This document shows positions 8,560 through 16,708 of a stretch of DNA of 64,000 nucleotides, in pieces. Source of the DNA: Spirochaeta sp. UBA5339. Lineage in GTDB: Bacteria; Spirochaetota; Spirochaetia; DSM-2461. Within the stretch, counting starts at the first letter, position 1; every line of letters begins with the position of its first letter. A program made the position numbers and the translations under genes. A model generated the notes under the pieces. The model was not told the DNA's origin. It searched no databases and saw only the letters and a list, made by a program, of their open reading frames with translations. The stretch is taken from NCBI GenBank assembly GCA_002408085.1, contig DHQL01000005.1:72475-136474 (forward strand), read 5' to 3'.

Positions 8560-9003
8560 TCAGCCGGGAAGCATCTTCTCCCTGATCACGTCCCGCCACT
8601 CACCTGGCATGGCCGTAGGCCTTCCGGTAGTCAGGGACACACATCCCGCCTTGAGTGAAATATCGCAGAGAACTTCATCCTTCCGGCAGATCTCCTGCAG
8701 GAATACCAGGGTGAAGGTTTCACACTTTTTCAGGGTCGTTCTGATGAATAGAGTATCATCCAGAAAGGCTGGCCTGTGATAGTTTGCCGTAAGGGAGCGG
8801 ACAACGAATCCAATTCCTTCATCCTTCAGCAGTCTGTGCTGTTCTCCACCAAGAAGGCGGATCAGTTCGCTTCTGGCATGTTCGGCCATATCGATATACC
8901 GGCTGTGGTATACAACCCCGCCTGCGTCAGTGTCGCTGTAGTAGACTCGCTTATCGAGTATGTGGCTGTGTCCTTCCAGCCGTCCTGATAAAGTATCTTC
9001 CAT
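8560..9003 (-). CDS. Acyl-CoA thioesterase of the YbgC/4-hydroxybenzoyl-CoA type
   Basis: Hot-dog-fold protein of 147 residues. RVYYSDTDAGGVVYHSRYIDMAEHAR matches the YbgC active-site helix and strand (given here in overlapping part: YYSDTDAGGVVYH), with Asp24 and Asp26 in the expected positions. Such enzymes hydrolyse short acyl-CoA or acyl-carrier-protein thioesters in the cytoplasm. The length is normal for the family. It converges with the thioredoxin-family gene, leaving 38 bases between stops, in which CTTCGG/CCGAAG arms form a possible hairpin. Not in the usual tol-pal context of ybgC. Confidence 0.85.
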   Translation of the reverse strand: MEDTLSGRLEGHSHILDKRVYYSDTDAGGVVYHSRYIDMAEHARSELIRLLGGEQHRLLKDEGIGFVVRSLTANYHRPAFLDDTLFIRTTLKKCETFTLVFLQEICRKDEVLCDISLKAGCVSLTTGRPTAMPGEWRDVIREKMLPG

Positions 9004-9077
9004 CTGCCCATTTTACAAAAAAGTGAACAGGGTTGAAAGGCTTTCCAATTTTTCCCTTCTTTATTAAAATAAACCTC

Positions 9078-9716
9078 ATGATTCTGACAATAAAAAAGTT
9101 TATCGTAAACAAAGATAACGACTATGAAAATATGACCTCCCGGGTCGGGCAGATGAGGATCTTTCTGGACCATATCCTGGCCGGGAGTGTTCCCAATGAG
9201 AACTACACCGCCGACTCCCTGCTTGCCTACTGCCGTTCCCTGATCGAGGGGCAGAGAGGGGCCGAGGAGGGACTTCATGCCGGTTCCTGGAGCGTCTCAC
9301 CCGCCCCGGCAGAGATAGACGAGGATGACAGGGTGGACTATCACTTCTTCCCCACCTATCTGGCACTCTCCCTTCTGGTACTCTGCGGAGAGAAGGACCA
9401 CCGGATCCGCGAAATCCCCGGTTATGAAGAGGCCCTGGCAAAGGGTTTTTCCTTTGCGGTTTCCAGAAACCTTGAGGGCTACGGATTCAACAGCTTCTTT
9501 CAGCAGGTGGAGGCGGTGCTGATCCTCGGTTCCGGCGGCTGTGCCCGGTGGCTGAAGGATCATCCTGAAAGCTCCCCCGAGATGGTTTCCTGCCTGAAGG
9601 ATCTTGCCGCAGACTATGCGGAACGCCTGGAAACCAACAAAACAGTGCTGGCCTTCGGCGGAGACTACAGAGAGCAGCTGACCCTGGCCTGCCGCTATAT
9701 GGAGCCTCTGGCCTGA
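9078..9716 (+). CDS. Hypothetical protein
   Basis: Soluble, acidic protein of about 212 residues with no family I recognise. Predicted largely helical with segments such as FFPTYLALSLLVL and FNSFFQQVEAVLILG. Two starts are possible, ATG at 9078 and ATG at 9132, neither with a good ribosome-binding site; an ATG at 9033 lies too close to the divergent thioesterase start. The shorter form would begin MTSRVGQMRIF. The upstream region (9004-9077) is the shared promoter region with the divergent thioesterase gene. Coding bias (GC-rich third positions like its neighbours) supports a real gene. Confidence 0.6.
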   Translation: MILTIKKFIVNKDNDYENMTSRVGQMRIFLDHILAGSVPNENYTADSLLAYCRSLIEGQRGAEEGLHAGSWSVSPAPAEIDEDDRVDYHFFPTYLALSLLVLCGEKDHRIREIPGYEEALAKGFSFAVSRNLEGYGFNSFFQQVEAVLILGSGGCARWLKDHPESSPEMVSCLKDLAADYAERLETNKTVLAFGGDYREQLTLACRYMEPLA

Positions 9717-9804
9717 GATCTGCTTCGCCGGCTCCGGCAGGGCAGACAGACCCTTTGTAAAATAAATGATTGATTTCCCCTTTCCTCTGATGACATAATA
9801 AATT

Positions 9805-10413
9805 ATGCCTCAGAAAACAAAGAGAAGGAAAAAGAAAAAGCCGCCGGTTCATCGGGCTCTGACTCTGGTGCTTCTTGCTGCAGTGCTCGGACTTCTTCCG
9901 GCGGGAGCCTACTGCCTTGTTCGCTCCAGGGAGGAGAAAACATCCCTCGAGATCAGGGGGCAGATCGAGAAACTGGGTGAGCTGACCACCATTACCGAGA
10001 CATACCGCTCAGTGTTCTATACCAGGGAGAAGAAAAATTTCATCCAGGACAAGTCCCTCCTTTTTACCGCGGAATTTACGGTTCAGGCGGGGGTGGATCT
10101 CTCAGAGGGCTTTGAGCTCTCCTATAAAGGGGGGATGGTTAGACTGGATCTGCCCCCCGGCAGAATCTTTCTTGTGGATGCCGACGATACAAGCTTTAAT
10201 CAAATTCAGATAAAGGAACAGTTCTCCTCCATTAATACGGGAGACTACCTTCCCCTGGTCAGCAGCGAGGCCGAAGTGATCCGGGAACAGGCCCTGGACG
10301 GAGGAATTCTCCGGAGTGCCGAGGAGAGGGCGGCACTTCTTCTCGAGGGTATTCTCAGGTCCGCCGGTGCCGAAGAGGTAAGCATCCGTTTCAGGGAGGT
10401 TCCGGGCATATGA
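9805..10413 (+). CDS. DUF4230-like membrane-anchored protein, first of a tandem pair
   Basis: Protein of 202 residues: a Lys/Arg-rich N-terminus (residues 1-14), one transmembrane helix (about 20-40), then an extracytoplasmic alpha/beta domain. The sequence AEFTVQAGVDLSEGFELSYKG followed by VRLDLPPGRIFLVD has the DUF4230 pattern (a beta-hairpin ending in a lipid-like LP-P-I strand). Function of DUF4230 is not known. The stop overlaps the ATG of the next gene by four bases (ATGA), and the downstream protein shares the same fold pattern, so this is likely a duplicated pair that works together at the membrane. Confidence 0.65.
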   Translation: MPQKTKRRKKKKPPVHRALTLVLLAAVLGLLPAGAYCLVRSREEKTSLEIRGQIEKLGELTTITETYRSVFYTREKKNFIQDKSLLFTAEFTVQAGVDLSEGFELSYKGGMVRLDLPPGRIFLVDADDTSFNQIQIKEQFSSINTGDYLPLVSSEAEVIREQALDGGILRSAEERAALLLEGILRSAGAEEVSIRFREVPGI

Positions 10414-11150
10414 AAAAGCCGGCAGTCTTTCTTGTCTTCCTCTGTCTTGCACTACTTCTGACCGCGGCAGTTCTCGTGATGACCGGTGCCTATAAACTTC
10501 CCTGGAGTCCTGTAAGAATTAATCAGGTCTACTCGCAGCTGGTAAAGAGCAGCGAGAGTTCCCTTATCGAGACCGCCCGGTACCGGATGAAACTGATCTT
10601 TCCCTATGACTTTATCGACCGGGAGGATGATGTGAACTGGCCTCTTCTCCAGTGGTACTACAACAGGCTGCCTCTTGAGTTTGCCGCCCGTTCTGAGGCC
10701 GAGTACTATCCCGACAGAACACTTCCGGCGGAGTGGAAGTACGGCCGCCTCTACAGGGTCTGCAGGGAGGCGGGTATTGATCCCGCCGCCAGGAGCTCGG
10801 ATTTTGTGGTGATCTCCGTGACCGCCAGGGCGGGATTTGATTTCCGGGGGACATCAATCTCCCTTGAGGGGAATGAAGAGAAAAAAACCGTGACACTTAT
10901 TCTGCCGGAGCCCGAAATTACCGCTATAATTGTAGAAGACAGATCTTCCGGGGGCGAGGGATTTCCCGAGGTGACCATATCTCCCGCCCAGTGGAGTCTC
11001 TTCATTTCGGAGATCTCTCCGAGAATTGGAGAGCTGGCCGTGGAAGAGGGCATTCTGGACAGTGCCGCGGAATCGGCGGAACTGCTTTTGGCGAGTCTGT
11101 TTCATGGGGCAGGCCTTTATGTTGAGGAAATTGTGTATGCCGGTAAATAG
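10410..11150 (+). CDS. DUF4230-like membrane-anchored protein, second of a tandem pair
   Basis: Protein of 246 residues with an N-terminal hydrophobic anchor (about 5-25) and a C-terminal domain whose core (VTARAGFDFRG, then TVTLILPEPEITAIIVED) mirrors the upstream protein. Compared with that protein it has an insertion of about 50 residues after the anchor, rich in Tyr and Trp (WPLLQWYYNRLP). Translationally coupled by ATGA at 10410. The two C-termini also match in plan (SAEERAALLLEGILRSAGAEEV versus SAAESAELLLASLFHGAGLYV, shown here only as parts AALLLEGIL and AELLLASLF). Function unknown; possibly envelope maintenance. Confidence 0.65.
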   Translation: MKKPAVFLVFLCLALLLTAAVLVMTGAYKLPWSPVRINQVYSQLVKSSESSLIETARYRMKLIFPYDFIDREDDVNWPLLQWYYNRLPLEFAARSEAEYYPDRTLPAEWKYGRLYRVCREAGIDPAARSSDFVVISVTARAGFDFRGTSISLEGNEEKKTVTLILPEPEITAIIVEDRSSGGEGFPEVTISPAQWSLFISEISPRIGELAVEEGILDSAAESAELLLASLFHGAGLYVEEIVYAGK

Positions 11151-11808
11151 AACGGTTCTTTTATTATTGCTTATTATCATCGGTGGGGCTGTTTCGGCTC
11201 AGACCATTCAGGATAAGGCCTGGCAGGATACGGCCGGACAGGACAAAACCGCACAGATGCGCTTTCGGGACGAGGTCCATGTGAGTATCTATGATGATTT
11301 TGATGACGGCTCCTTCGGCCGCTCCGAGTACCGTTCTGTTCTCAGGTCCGTAAAGCTCTCGGCCTTCGGCAGGACAAAAACCCATCCCGTGGCATCACCC
11401 GCATGGGAGTTAACCAGTCATCTTACGGCTGTTGTTCTTACGGCGGAAAGAGAAGAGGAGATCCGAAGCGGCGTCTATGACAGTGTCATCAGCAGTGACG
11501 GAGAGATCTATACCTACAGCAGCGGGGGCCTGGAGTTTTCCTTCTCCCTTGAGAAGCCGGGAGCTGAGATCAGGGCTCTTCTGGAGAGTTACTACAAAGA
11601 CGAATATGCATCCTGGCTGGAGCCGGTCTGGGAGCACTACAGCAGCAGCTATATTATCAGAATTCACAGTGCTGAAAATATCTTTGAACCATGGCGGGAG
11701 TTTATCCAGTACAGGGAGGCTCTGCTGATGGCTACGATCCTGGGCGACAGGGATCAGTGGCTCTGGGGAATCCATGACGGACTGGATATTCTTCATCACT
11801 CCTTTTAA
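11137..11808 (+). CDS. Exported protein of unknown function
   Basis: Protein of 223 residues with a clear signal peptide (MPVNRTVLLLLLIIIGG, cleavage near AVSAQ). The start at 11137 was preferred over upstream in-frame ATGs because GAGGAAA lies 7 bases before it and the signal peptide begins there; it overlaps the end of the preceding DUF4230-like gene by 14 bases, so all three genes form one operon. The mature part has no recognised domain; it is acidic and Ser/Tyr-rich with a beta-rich look (DEVHVSIYDDFDDGSFG). A role next to the DUF4230 pair in the periplasm is inference. Confidence 0.65.
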   Translation: MPVNRTVLLLLLIIIGGAVSAQTIQDKAWQDTAGQDKTAQMRFRDEVHVSIYDDFDDGSFGRSEYRSVLRSVKLSAFGRTKTHPVASPAWELTSHLTAVVLTAEREEEIRSGVYDSVISSDGEIYTYSSGGLEFSFSLEKPGAEIRALLESYYKDEYASWLEPVWEHYSSSYIIRIHSAENIFEPWREFIQYREALLMATILGDRDQWLWGIHDGLDILHHSF

Positions 11809-11824
11809 GAGAAGGGACTAAGTG

Positions 11825-11854
11825 TTGATTTTTTATATACATCGGCGTTATATT
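11825..11854 (+). promoter_or_regulatory. Sigma-70-type promoter
   Basis: TTGATT (11825-11830), a 17-base spacer and TTATAT (11848-11853; TATATT one base on) lie about 30 bases before the gene at 11884. Confidence 0.55.
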
Positions 11855-11883
11855 TCTAGGCGGTTTTTTAAGTGAGGTAGATT

Positions 11884-12213
11884 ATGAAAAGCACAGACTT
11901 GGCCCGGAAAGACCGGGATCTGAAAAAAGCCAGAAAGAAACAGGAAGTTCTGGAACGCAAAATGGACAAAGCGGAACGTTCTGTAGGCGATTTTATTAAT
12001 GAACTGGAGGAGCTTTTCTTTTACGATGCACAGAAAATTTACAACATCAGCTCCAGTGAAGACATTATGATGCTCCTTGAGGAACTCAAGGAAGAGCAGC
12101 CTGAAAAGCAGTGGAACAACATCCTGAGAAAGGCTGTCAAAAAGACCAAGATCAAGGAAAAAGATCTGGCTCTGAAAGAACTCAGAGAGATGGGAGATAT
12201 TCCGGAAGATTGA
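11884..12213 (+). CDS. Small charged coiled-coil protein, function unknown
   Basis: Protein of 109 residues, very rich in Lys and Glu. Residues about 8-45 (KDRDLKKARKKQEVLERKM then DKAERSVGDFINELEEL) have a heptad-like pattern; the second half has two more helices. No transmembrane part or known domain. GTGAGG precedes the ATG, and a good sigma-70-type promoter lies just upstream, so this gene is transcribed on its own. It converges with the redox pair at 12261. A structural or regulatory role is possible but not indicated. Confidence 0.65.
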   Translation: MKSTDLARKDRDLKKARKKQEVLERKMDKAERSVGDFINELEELFFYDAQKIYNISSSEDIMMLLEELKEEQPEKQWNNILRKAVKKTKIKEKDLALKELREMGDIPED

Positions 12214-12260
12214 TTTCGGAGAATTGATTCCCCGTGAGAAGCCGTCCCCGGGATTATATC

Positions 12261-12593
12261 CTAGGGGTAGAGCTCCTCGTCACGGCGGTCGGGTATGGAA
12301 CTCAGTTCCTTTCCCCGGCTGTCATCGGAAACGAAGAGTCCGCAGTAGCACTGACCGTACTCTTCCACATCAGCTTTACAGTAGGAACAGGGACAGGTAA
12401 TGTCCCTGTCTTTTTTTCTGTCACCCCAGGCCTCCCGGCAGGGGCAGCAGAAGTAGCCGAAACTGTTATACATCTCCATGAGCCCCTCTGCCACCGAGTC
12501 CACATGGTCTGTGTCGGGGTTGAGAATGAGATTCTGCTTCTTCTCTACGGCCTCAAGAAAGGCCCTGACCTGTTCCAGTGTCTTTTCCGCCAT
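12261..12593 (-). CDS. Ferredoxin-thioredoxin reductase catalytic-chain-like protein
   Basis: Protein of 110 residues with the full cysteine pattern of the ferredoxin:thioredoxin reductase catalytic chain: C50-P-C52, C67-P-C69 and C82-Y-C84 followed by GLF. By family analogy C50, C67, C69 and C82 bind a 4Fe-4S cluster and C52/C84 form the redox disulfide. Two further Cys (49, 72) give CCPC and CPCSYC. The enzyme moves electrons from ferredoxin to a disulfide of thioredoxin-like partners. It starts 2 bases after the glutaredoxin stop, so the two are one transcript; a thioredoxin gene is divergent 150 bases beyond. No variable-chain gene is nearby, as usual outside plants and cyanobacteria. Confidence 0.85.
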   Translation of the reverse strand: MAEKTLEQVRAFLEAVEKKQNLILNPDTDHVDSVAEGLMEMYNSFGYFCCPCREAWGDRKKDRDITCPCSYCKADVEEYGQCYCGLFVSDDSRGKELSSIPDRRDEELYP

Positions 12594-12595
12594 TC

Positions 12596-12901
12596 CTATG
12601 CCTCGTCAAGGAGTTCCTTCTCCCAGGCAATGCGGATAAATCCTGTCAGAATTTCCTTTTCGTCCACAATGAGTGTGGGATAGCTGAGTCGTCTGTCAAA
12701 GGTGTCGGTAAAGTCGGCCTTCATCCTCTTTTTGATGTCCGGATCGATCTTGTCCAGATAGAGGTAGCGGTAGCTGAAGCCGTTCTGGTCCAGAAACTCC
12801 TTGCCCTTTCTGCAGAAGCTGCAGGTTGTCAGGCCCAGGAGTATGATGTCTTTCTCTTTTTTTTCGCCGTCGGCAGATTCAAACTCTATATAATCAAACA
12901 T
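12596..12901 (-). CDS. Glutaredoxin-like protein (CSFC)
   Basis: Protein of 101 residues with LGLTTCSFCRKGKEFL (Cys27, Cys30), a segment YRYLYLDKIDPDIK, and SYPTLIVDEKEILTGF, where the cis-proline TVP-like loop (YPT) and glutathione/partner-binding strand of glutaredoxins sit. It lacks a signal peptide and should be cytoplasmic. First gene of a two-gene operon with the ferredoxin-thioredoxin-reductase-like protein, which makes it the probable electron acceptor of that enzyme, in place of glutathione; that link is inference from gene order. The ATG at 12901 faces the thioredoxin gene at 13050. Confidence 0.85.
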   Translation of the reverse strand: MFDYIEFESADGEKKEKDIILLGLTTCSFCRKGKEFLDQNGFSYRYLYLDKIDPDIKKRMKADFTDTFDRRLSYPTLIVDEKEILTGFIRIAWEKELLDEA

Positions 12902-13049
12902 TTTCCGGTCCCTTTTCAGATATTCTGTGGTTCAGTACAGCAGGTTCAGCTGGAACTCGACTGTACCGATCATGTATAAATATATTGTAAGCAATTTATT
13001 CCGAAAGTACATATGGAATTTTAAAAGACCCGATTTATTGGAGATATTT

Positions 13050-13376
13050 ATGAAAGTACTTGAAACCAGAGAAGAATTTGATGCCCTGGTGAATTCCGAT
13101 GGAAATACATGTTTCCTCTTTACCGCCGACTGGTGTCCTGACTGCCATGCGGTCAAGCCTGTGATGCCTGTTCTGGAAGAGGAGTTTAAGGGCAGTTTTG
13201 ATTTTGTGACCGTTGACCGGGACAGGTTTATCGAGATCTGTCAGGAGAAGAATGTTTTCGGCATTCCCAGTTTTCTGACCTATTCAAAGGGTGAGGAGAC
13301 GGGTCGTTTTGTGAGCAAGGATGCCAAGACCAAAGAGGAAATTGACGAGTTTCTCAGGAAAGCAGCAGCTTCCTGA
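13050..13376 (+). CDS. Thioredoxin-family protein (WCPDC)
   Basis: Cytoplasmic thioredoxin of 108 residues. The active site is ADWCPDCHAVKP (Cys29, Cys32), with VFGIPSFLTY giving the cis-proline. The dipeptide between the Cys is Pro-Asp, not the Gly-Pro of classical thioredoxin, as in the thioredoxin-like proteins that often work with ferredoxin- or flavin-dependent reductases. Start at 13050 was chosen: GGAGAT stands 6 bases before the ATG and the protein then has normal thioredoxin length; an earlier in-frame ATG at 12927 would add a non-homologous stretch. Its 3' end overlaps the convergent HAD hydrolase gene by 23 bases. Confidence 0.88.
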   Translation: MKVLETREEFDALVNSDGNTCFLFTADWCPDCHAVKPVMPVLEEEFKGSFDFVTVDRDRFIEICQEKNVFGIPSFLTYSKGEETGRFVSKDAKTKEEIDEFLRKAAAS

Positions 13377-14013
13377 ACTCCTCCACCGATTCAAGATAAC
13401 AGCTGCAGTGGGCCTTCATATACTCCCTGATCTCGGGAATTGAGTGGCCCCATCCTGCCGCGGCAATGGGTACGGAGCTGCGGCGGCTCATCTCCACGGC
13501 GGGTTTCAGATCATCCAGAATCAGGGCCTCTTCGGGCTTCAGGCTGTAGTGCTTCAGGATTTCAAGAACAGGGTAGGGGTTGGGTTTTCTCTTTTCGGGA
13601 TCGAAATCCCATCCGAAGACAAGCTCGGGAAGCTCTCCGGCTCCGGCATGTCGGTAGTCCCGTCTGATAAGATCCTCTTCCGAGTGGGAGACCACCGTGA
13701 TAATCCCGCCGAGGTCCTTGTACTCCTTCAGTATTTCCAGATAGCCGGGAAAGAAGGGGGGAATCCGGCTGCTTGTGAACTCCCTCCAGATATGATACTC
13801 CTTCCGGACCTCCTCCTCGGAGAACCCCAGTTCTCCGGTCATATACTCCATTATCCCCGGAGAGAAGTTCTTCAGCAGCCACTCATCCAGCCCAGCCGGT
13901 TCGACTCCCGGCCTCAGCTGCCTCATCACCTCCAGGTGGGCGGGGTAGTGGATATGGGGTGTGCTGTTCACCGAGGTATCGTCATGGTCCAGAATCAGGC
14001 ATTTAAACTTCAA
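13354..14013 (-). CDS. HAD-superfamily hydrolase (phosphatase-like)
   Basis: Protein of 219 residues with HAD motif I near the N-terminus (LILDHDDTSVNSTP; nucleophile Asp9 and acid/base Asp11 approximately), a helical cap (about 20-90), motif II (VVSHSEEDL), and motifs III/IV (RKPNPYPVLEIL, then ALILDDLKPAV). Such enzymes remove phosphate from small metabolites; the substrate cannot be named. The start codon is 3 bases after the stop of the upstream MORN-repeat gene, so the two form an operon. Normal length for a class I HAD with a C1 cap. Confidence 0.85.
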   Translation of the reverse strand: MKFKCLILDHDDTSVNSTPHIHYPAHLEVMRQLRPGVEPAGLDEWLLKNFSPGIMEYMTGELGFSEEEVRKEYHIWREFTSSRIPPFFPGYLEILKEYKDLGGIITVVSHSEEDLIRRDYRHAGAGELPELVFGWDFDPEKRKPNPYPVLEILKHYSLKPEEALILDDLKPAVEMSRRSSVPIAAAGWGHSIPEIREYMKAHCSCYLESVEEFRKLLLS

Positions 14014-14015
14014 TT

Positions 14016-15305
14016 CTATGTCTCCTCTCCCTGCTGCGGCTTGCCCTCTTCAGGGCTATCTCCGGCGGGAATCTCATCGGGCAGGTCGGCATTTTCCAGT
14101 AGCCCCTGATCGGTGCTGCTGTTGTGCTCAAAGAGTCCCGTAAACCGGGCTCCGTCACTCCAGGTAAAGGCTCCCAGTCCGTGCATCTCTCCCCTGGCGA
14201 ACTGTCCCCGATAGCGGCTTCCGTCGGGCCAGAGGCACTCTCCCTTTCCATGGGGGAAGCCGTTTTTAAATTCTCCCGTGTAGCTGCTTCCGTTTTTATG
14301 AAGAAGGTTGCCCCTGCCGTCCATCCTTCCATTAGAGAAGGTACCGCTGTAGCGGCTGCCGTCCCGTCCCCAGAACTCACCCTTTCCGTGGGGGAGACCT
14401 TCGGCATTGATGCTGCCCTTGTAGTGTCCGTTTCTGTAGCGTTTCTCAACGGGTGCATTTTCTTCGGCCCCTCCCCCTGCAGGACCTGCCGGGGTTTCCG
14501 GAGCTTTCTCCCGGGGGTCCGGAGCCGGGGCAGAATCAACGGATGATTCCTTCTGGTAGCGGCCGCCGGGCAGGGCAATGCTTGTATCCTCGGGCAGAGT
14601 CGAGGTGATGGACTCTTCCTCCGTGGGTTCCGGCGGGGCAGTTGCTTCAGCAGCCGAAGGCTCCATGGTTATGTTTCTGTAGAGAATCTCCGAAAGCCGG
14701 GGTTCCTTTCCCTCCCGGATGATCCAGCTCTCTCTTTTCAGCCAGTTCTCCTTATGGAAAACGGGATACTTGTAGGCGGTATGTTCCAGAATCATATTGT
14801 CCTGATTCACAAGAAGTTCCGAAGTAACCAGTCCCCGGGGATCTCTCTCCAGGGTCAGACTCCTTAAGAGCACTCCCTCGGGGTCCCTGATCTCCTTGAG
14901 AACTGTCCGCCCGTTCTGATCGTATCCGAAGGTACAGATTGATTCCTGCTGCCCCGAGATCCATGTGGTGGTGTAGCCCAGAACATCACGGCTGTTGTAG
15001 TGGTATGTGATTTTCTCTCTGCCGCAGACTTCTGAGAGAAGACGGTCCGCCGAGTAGTGGTAGATTCTCTCCCTGCTGATATTCTCCGCAGATCTGACCT
15101 CAACCTCCCTCTCCAGAAGACCCTCGTCGTTGTGGTGATAGTAGGTGATCTTTCGGGGTTCCTGTTTCCGGATAAGCAGTCCGCTGCCGTCATAAAAGAG
15201 TTTGGCCTTGAACAGCCTCTGTTCCTCATGGTGTATTCCAGGCTCGGAATGCACCGTTTCAAGAGTCATGGAGCTGACCTTACCCCTGCAGTTAAACTCT
15301 TCCAT
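14016..15305 (-). CDS. YD/RHS-like repeat protein with C-terminal MORN repeats
   Basis: Protein of 429 residues in three parts. Residues about 25-200 contain YD-type strands of the RHS kind (KITYYHHNDEGLLERE, RIYHYSADRLLSEV, ICTFGYDQNGRTVLKE). A low-complexity linker rich in Pro, Glu and Ala spans about 210-285. Residues about 290-400 hold four or five MORN repeats (YKGSINAEGLPHGKGEF, YSGTFSNGRMDGRG, YTGEFKNGFPHGKGE, YRGQFARGEMHGLGAF). No signal peptide is seen. Both modules make beta-hairpin surfaces that bind proteins or lipids. The combination in one chain is unusual. The start at 15305 has no clear ribosome-binding site and the true start could be internal. The HAD gene follows directly. 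Confidence 0.75.
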   Translation of the reverse strand: MEEFNCRGKVSSMTLETVHSEPGIHHEEQRLFKAKLFYDGSGLLIRKQEPRKITYYHHNDEGLLEREVEVRSAENISRERIYHYSADRLLSEVCGREKITYHYNSRDVLGYTTTWISGQQESICTFGYDQNGRTVLKEIRDPEGVLLRSLTLERDPRGLVTSELLVNQDNMILEHTAYKYPVFHKENWLKRESWIIREGKEPRLSEILYRNITMEPSAAEATAPPEPTEEESITSTLPEDTSIALPGGRYQKESSVDSAPAPDPREKAPETPAGPAGGGAEENAPVEKRYRNGHYKGSINAEGLPHGKGEFWGRDGSRYSGTFSNGRMDGRGNLLHKNGSSYTGEFKNGFPHGKGECLWPDGSRYRGQFARGEMHGLGAFTWSDGARFTGLFEHNSSTDQGLLENADLPDEIPAGDSPEEGKPQQGEET

Positions 15306-15448
15306 AAGAGGATTATGATTTGAAAAGCTGAAAGATTCAATCTATTCTTTTTAGTAGCAAATTAACAAAAAAAAACTGCTTTTAATTAATCCCGTAAATA
15401 AGCCGTTAATTTAGGTGTATATTAAGTACAGGATAGAAGGGATCTCTG

Positions 15449-16705
15449 ATGAAAAAAGTACTTATAATAGATGATGCGTCCATGTACAGAGAGTTTATGC
15501 AGACTCAGCTGACCAACTACGGCTTTGATGTGAATTCAGCCATTAATGGCTTAGACGGTGTCTCCAAGATCCGCAGCTTTATGCCGGATGTTATTATCAT
15601 GGACTACATGCTCTCCCGGAAAAGCAGCATCGATGTTCTCAAGGACAAGATGAGAGATCCCAATGCCAGGGATGTTCCGGTAATCATGTGCTCGGCCAAT
15701 GTTGACCGTCAGAAGATCCTTGAAGTGGCACCCTTCGGTGTAAAGAAATTCCTGAATAAACCCATCAAGATTGATGCCCTGCTGTCGGCTCTGTCTGAGC
15801 TTCTCGGTGTGGATATCGCCGTTGATGAAACCCCCTGTCTTCTTGACGCCCATCTCAATGACCAGATCCTCTTCGTGGAGATTGCCAGAGGATTCAATAA
15901 TGAGAAGATCAGCCTTCTTCAGTACAAGATCGCCGAGCTTCTGAAGCTCTATAAGGTGCAGTATCCCCGAATCCTGATTCTTATGACGGATATTCAGCTG
16001 CGGGAGGAGGACAAACCAAAACTGGAACGTCTGCTTGAGGAGGTGGAGAAGTTTGTCGACTCCCTCAGACAGGTGACAATCCTCACCCTGGATGATGAGA
16101 TAAAGAACTTTATCAAGTACCATATTCAGTACAAGAATATTGAGATTGCTCCCTCCCTGGAGAAGGCTGTAAGCGGTCTGCTCGGCATCAGGGGGATGGA
16201 GTCGATGACCTCGGAACAGGACGGGGTACAGGATGTTCTACTCTCCTCCAAGGATGACCATCGGGGCAGCGAAGCCTTTCAGCTGAACTTTCAGGACGAA
16301 ACCAGAAATATCTCAGAAGGACTTAAAAGCAGAAATCTCAAGATTGCGGTTGTGGATGATGATTTTGTGGTCCACAAGATCATCGGTAAGGCTTCGGAGA
16401 AAACGGGATGGGCCATGAGCTACTACTCGGGAGGTTCGGCCTTTATTCAGGATCTGGAGCAGAAAGTTTTTGATTTCCTTCTTCTGGATCTGATGATGCC
16501 GGATATGGACGGCTTTCAGGTGATGGAGTTTTTAAAGTCAAAGAGTATCAGGATTCCGACAATCATTCTTTCCGCCCTGACAAAGAAGGAGTCAGTTCTC
16601 AAGGCAAGGGAGCTGGGGGTGAACAGCTATCTGAGTAAACCCCTGAAACCGGATATGGTTATTGAGAAAGTTGTGGAAGTGCTTATGAAGGAGCAGGCGG
16701 AGTAG
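15449..16705 (+). CDS. Response regulator with two receiver domains
   Basis: Protein of 418 residues. Receiver 1 covers about 1-125 (LIIDDASMYREF, VIIMDYMLSRK, phospho-Asp in IIMDYM) and receiver 2 about 290-415 (IAVVDDDFVVHK, LLLDLMMPDMDG, ILSALTKKE, SYLSKPLKP). A conserved-looking alpha/beta segment of about 150 residues without a known name lies between. There is no DNA-binding output domain. AGAAGGGAT precedes the start. The hybrid kinase gene begins 3 bases after its stop, so both belong to one phosphorelay operon; the two receivers may compete for or pass along phosphoryl groups, or act on the motor like CheY. Confidence 0.88.
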   Translation: MKKVLIIDDASMYREFMQTQLTNYGFDVNSAINGLDGVSKIRSFMPDVIIMDYMLSRKSSIDVLKDKMRDPNARDVPVIMCSANVDRQKILEVAPFGVKKFLNKPIKIDALLSALSELLGVDIAVDETPCLLDAHLNDQILFVEIARGFNNEKISLLQYKIAELLKLYKVQYPRILILMTDIQLREEDKPKLERLLEEVEKFVDSLRQVTILTLDDEIKNFIKYHIQYKNIEIAPSLEKAVSGLLGIRGMESMTSEQDGVQDVLLSSKDDHRGSEAFQLNFQDETRNISEGLKSRNLKIAVVDDDFVVHKIIGKASEKTGWAMSYYSGGSAFIQDLEQKVFDFLLLDLMMPDMDGFQVMEFLKSKSIRIPTIILSALTKKESVLKARELGVNSYLSKPLKPDMVIEKVVEVLMKEQAE

Positions 16706-16708
16706 GAG

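Noticed and set aside
12234..12683. Plus-strand open frame opposite the FTR-like/glutaredoxin pair
   Set aside because: The minus-strand genes have complete Cys motifs; this frame is their complement.
13890..13910. GGTTCGACTCC, resembling a tRNA T-loop
   Set aside because: It lies inside the HAD hydrolase coding sequence and no acceptor or anticodon arm can be formed around it.
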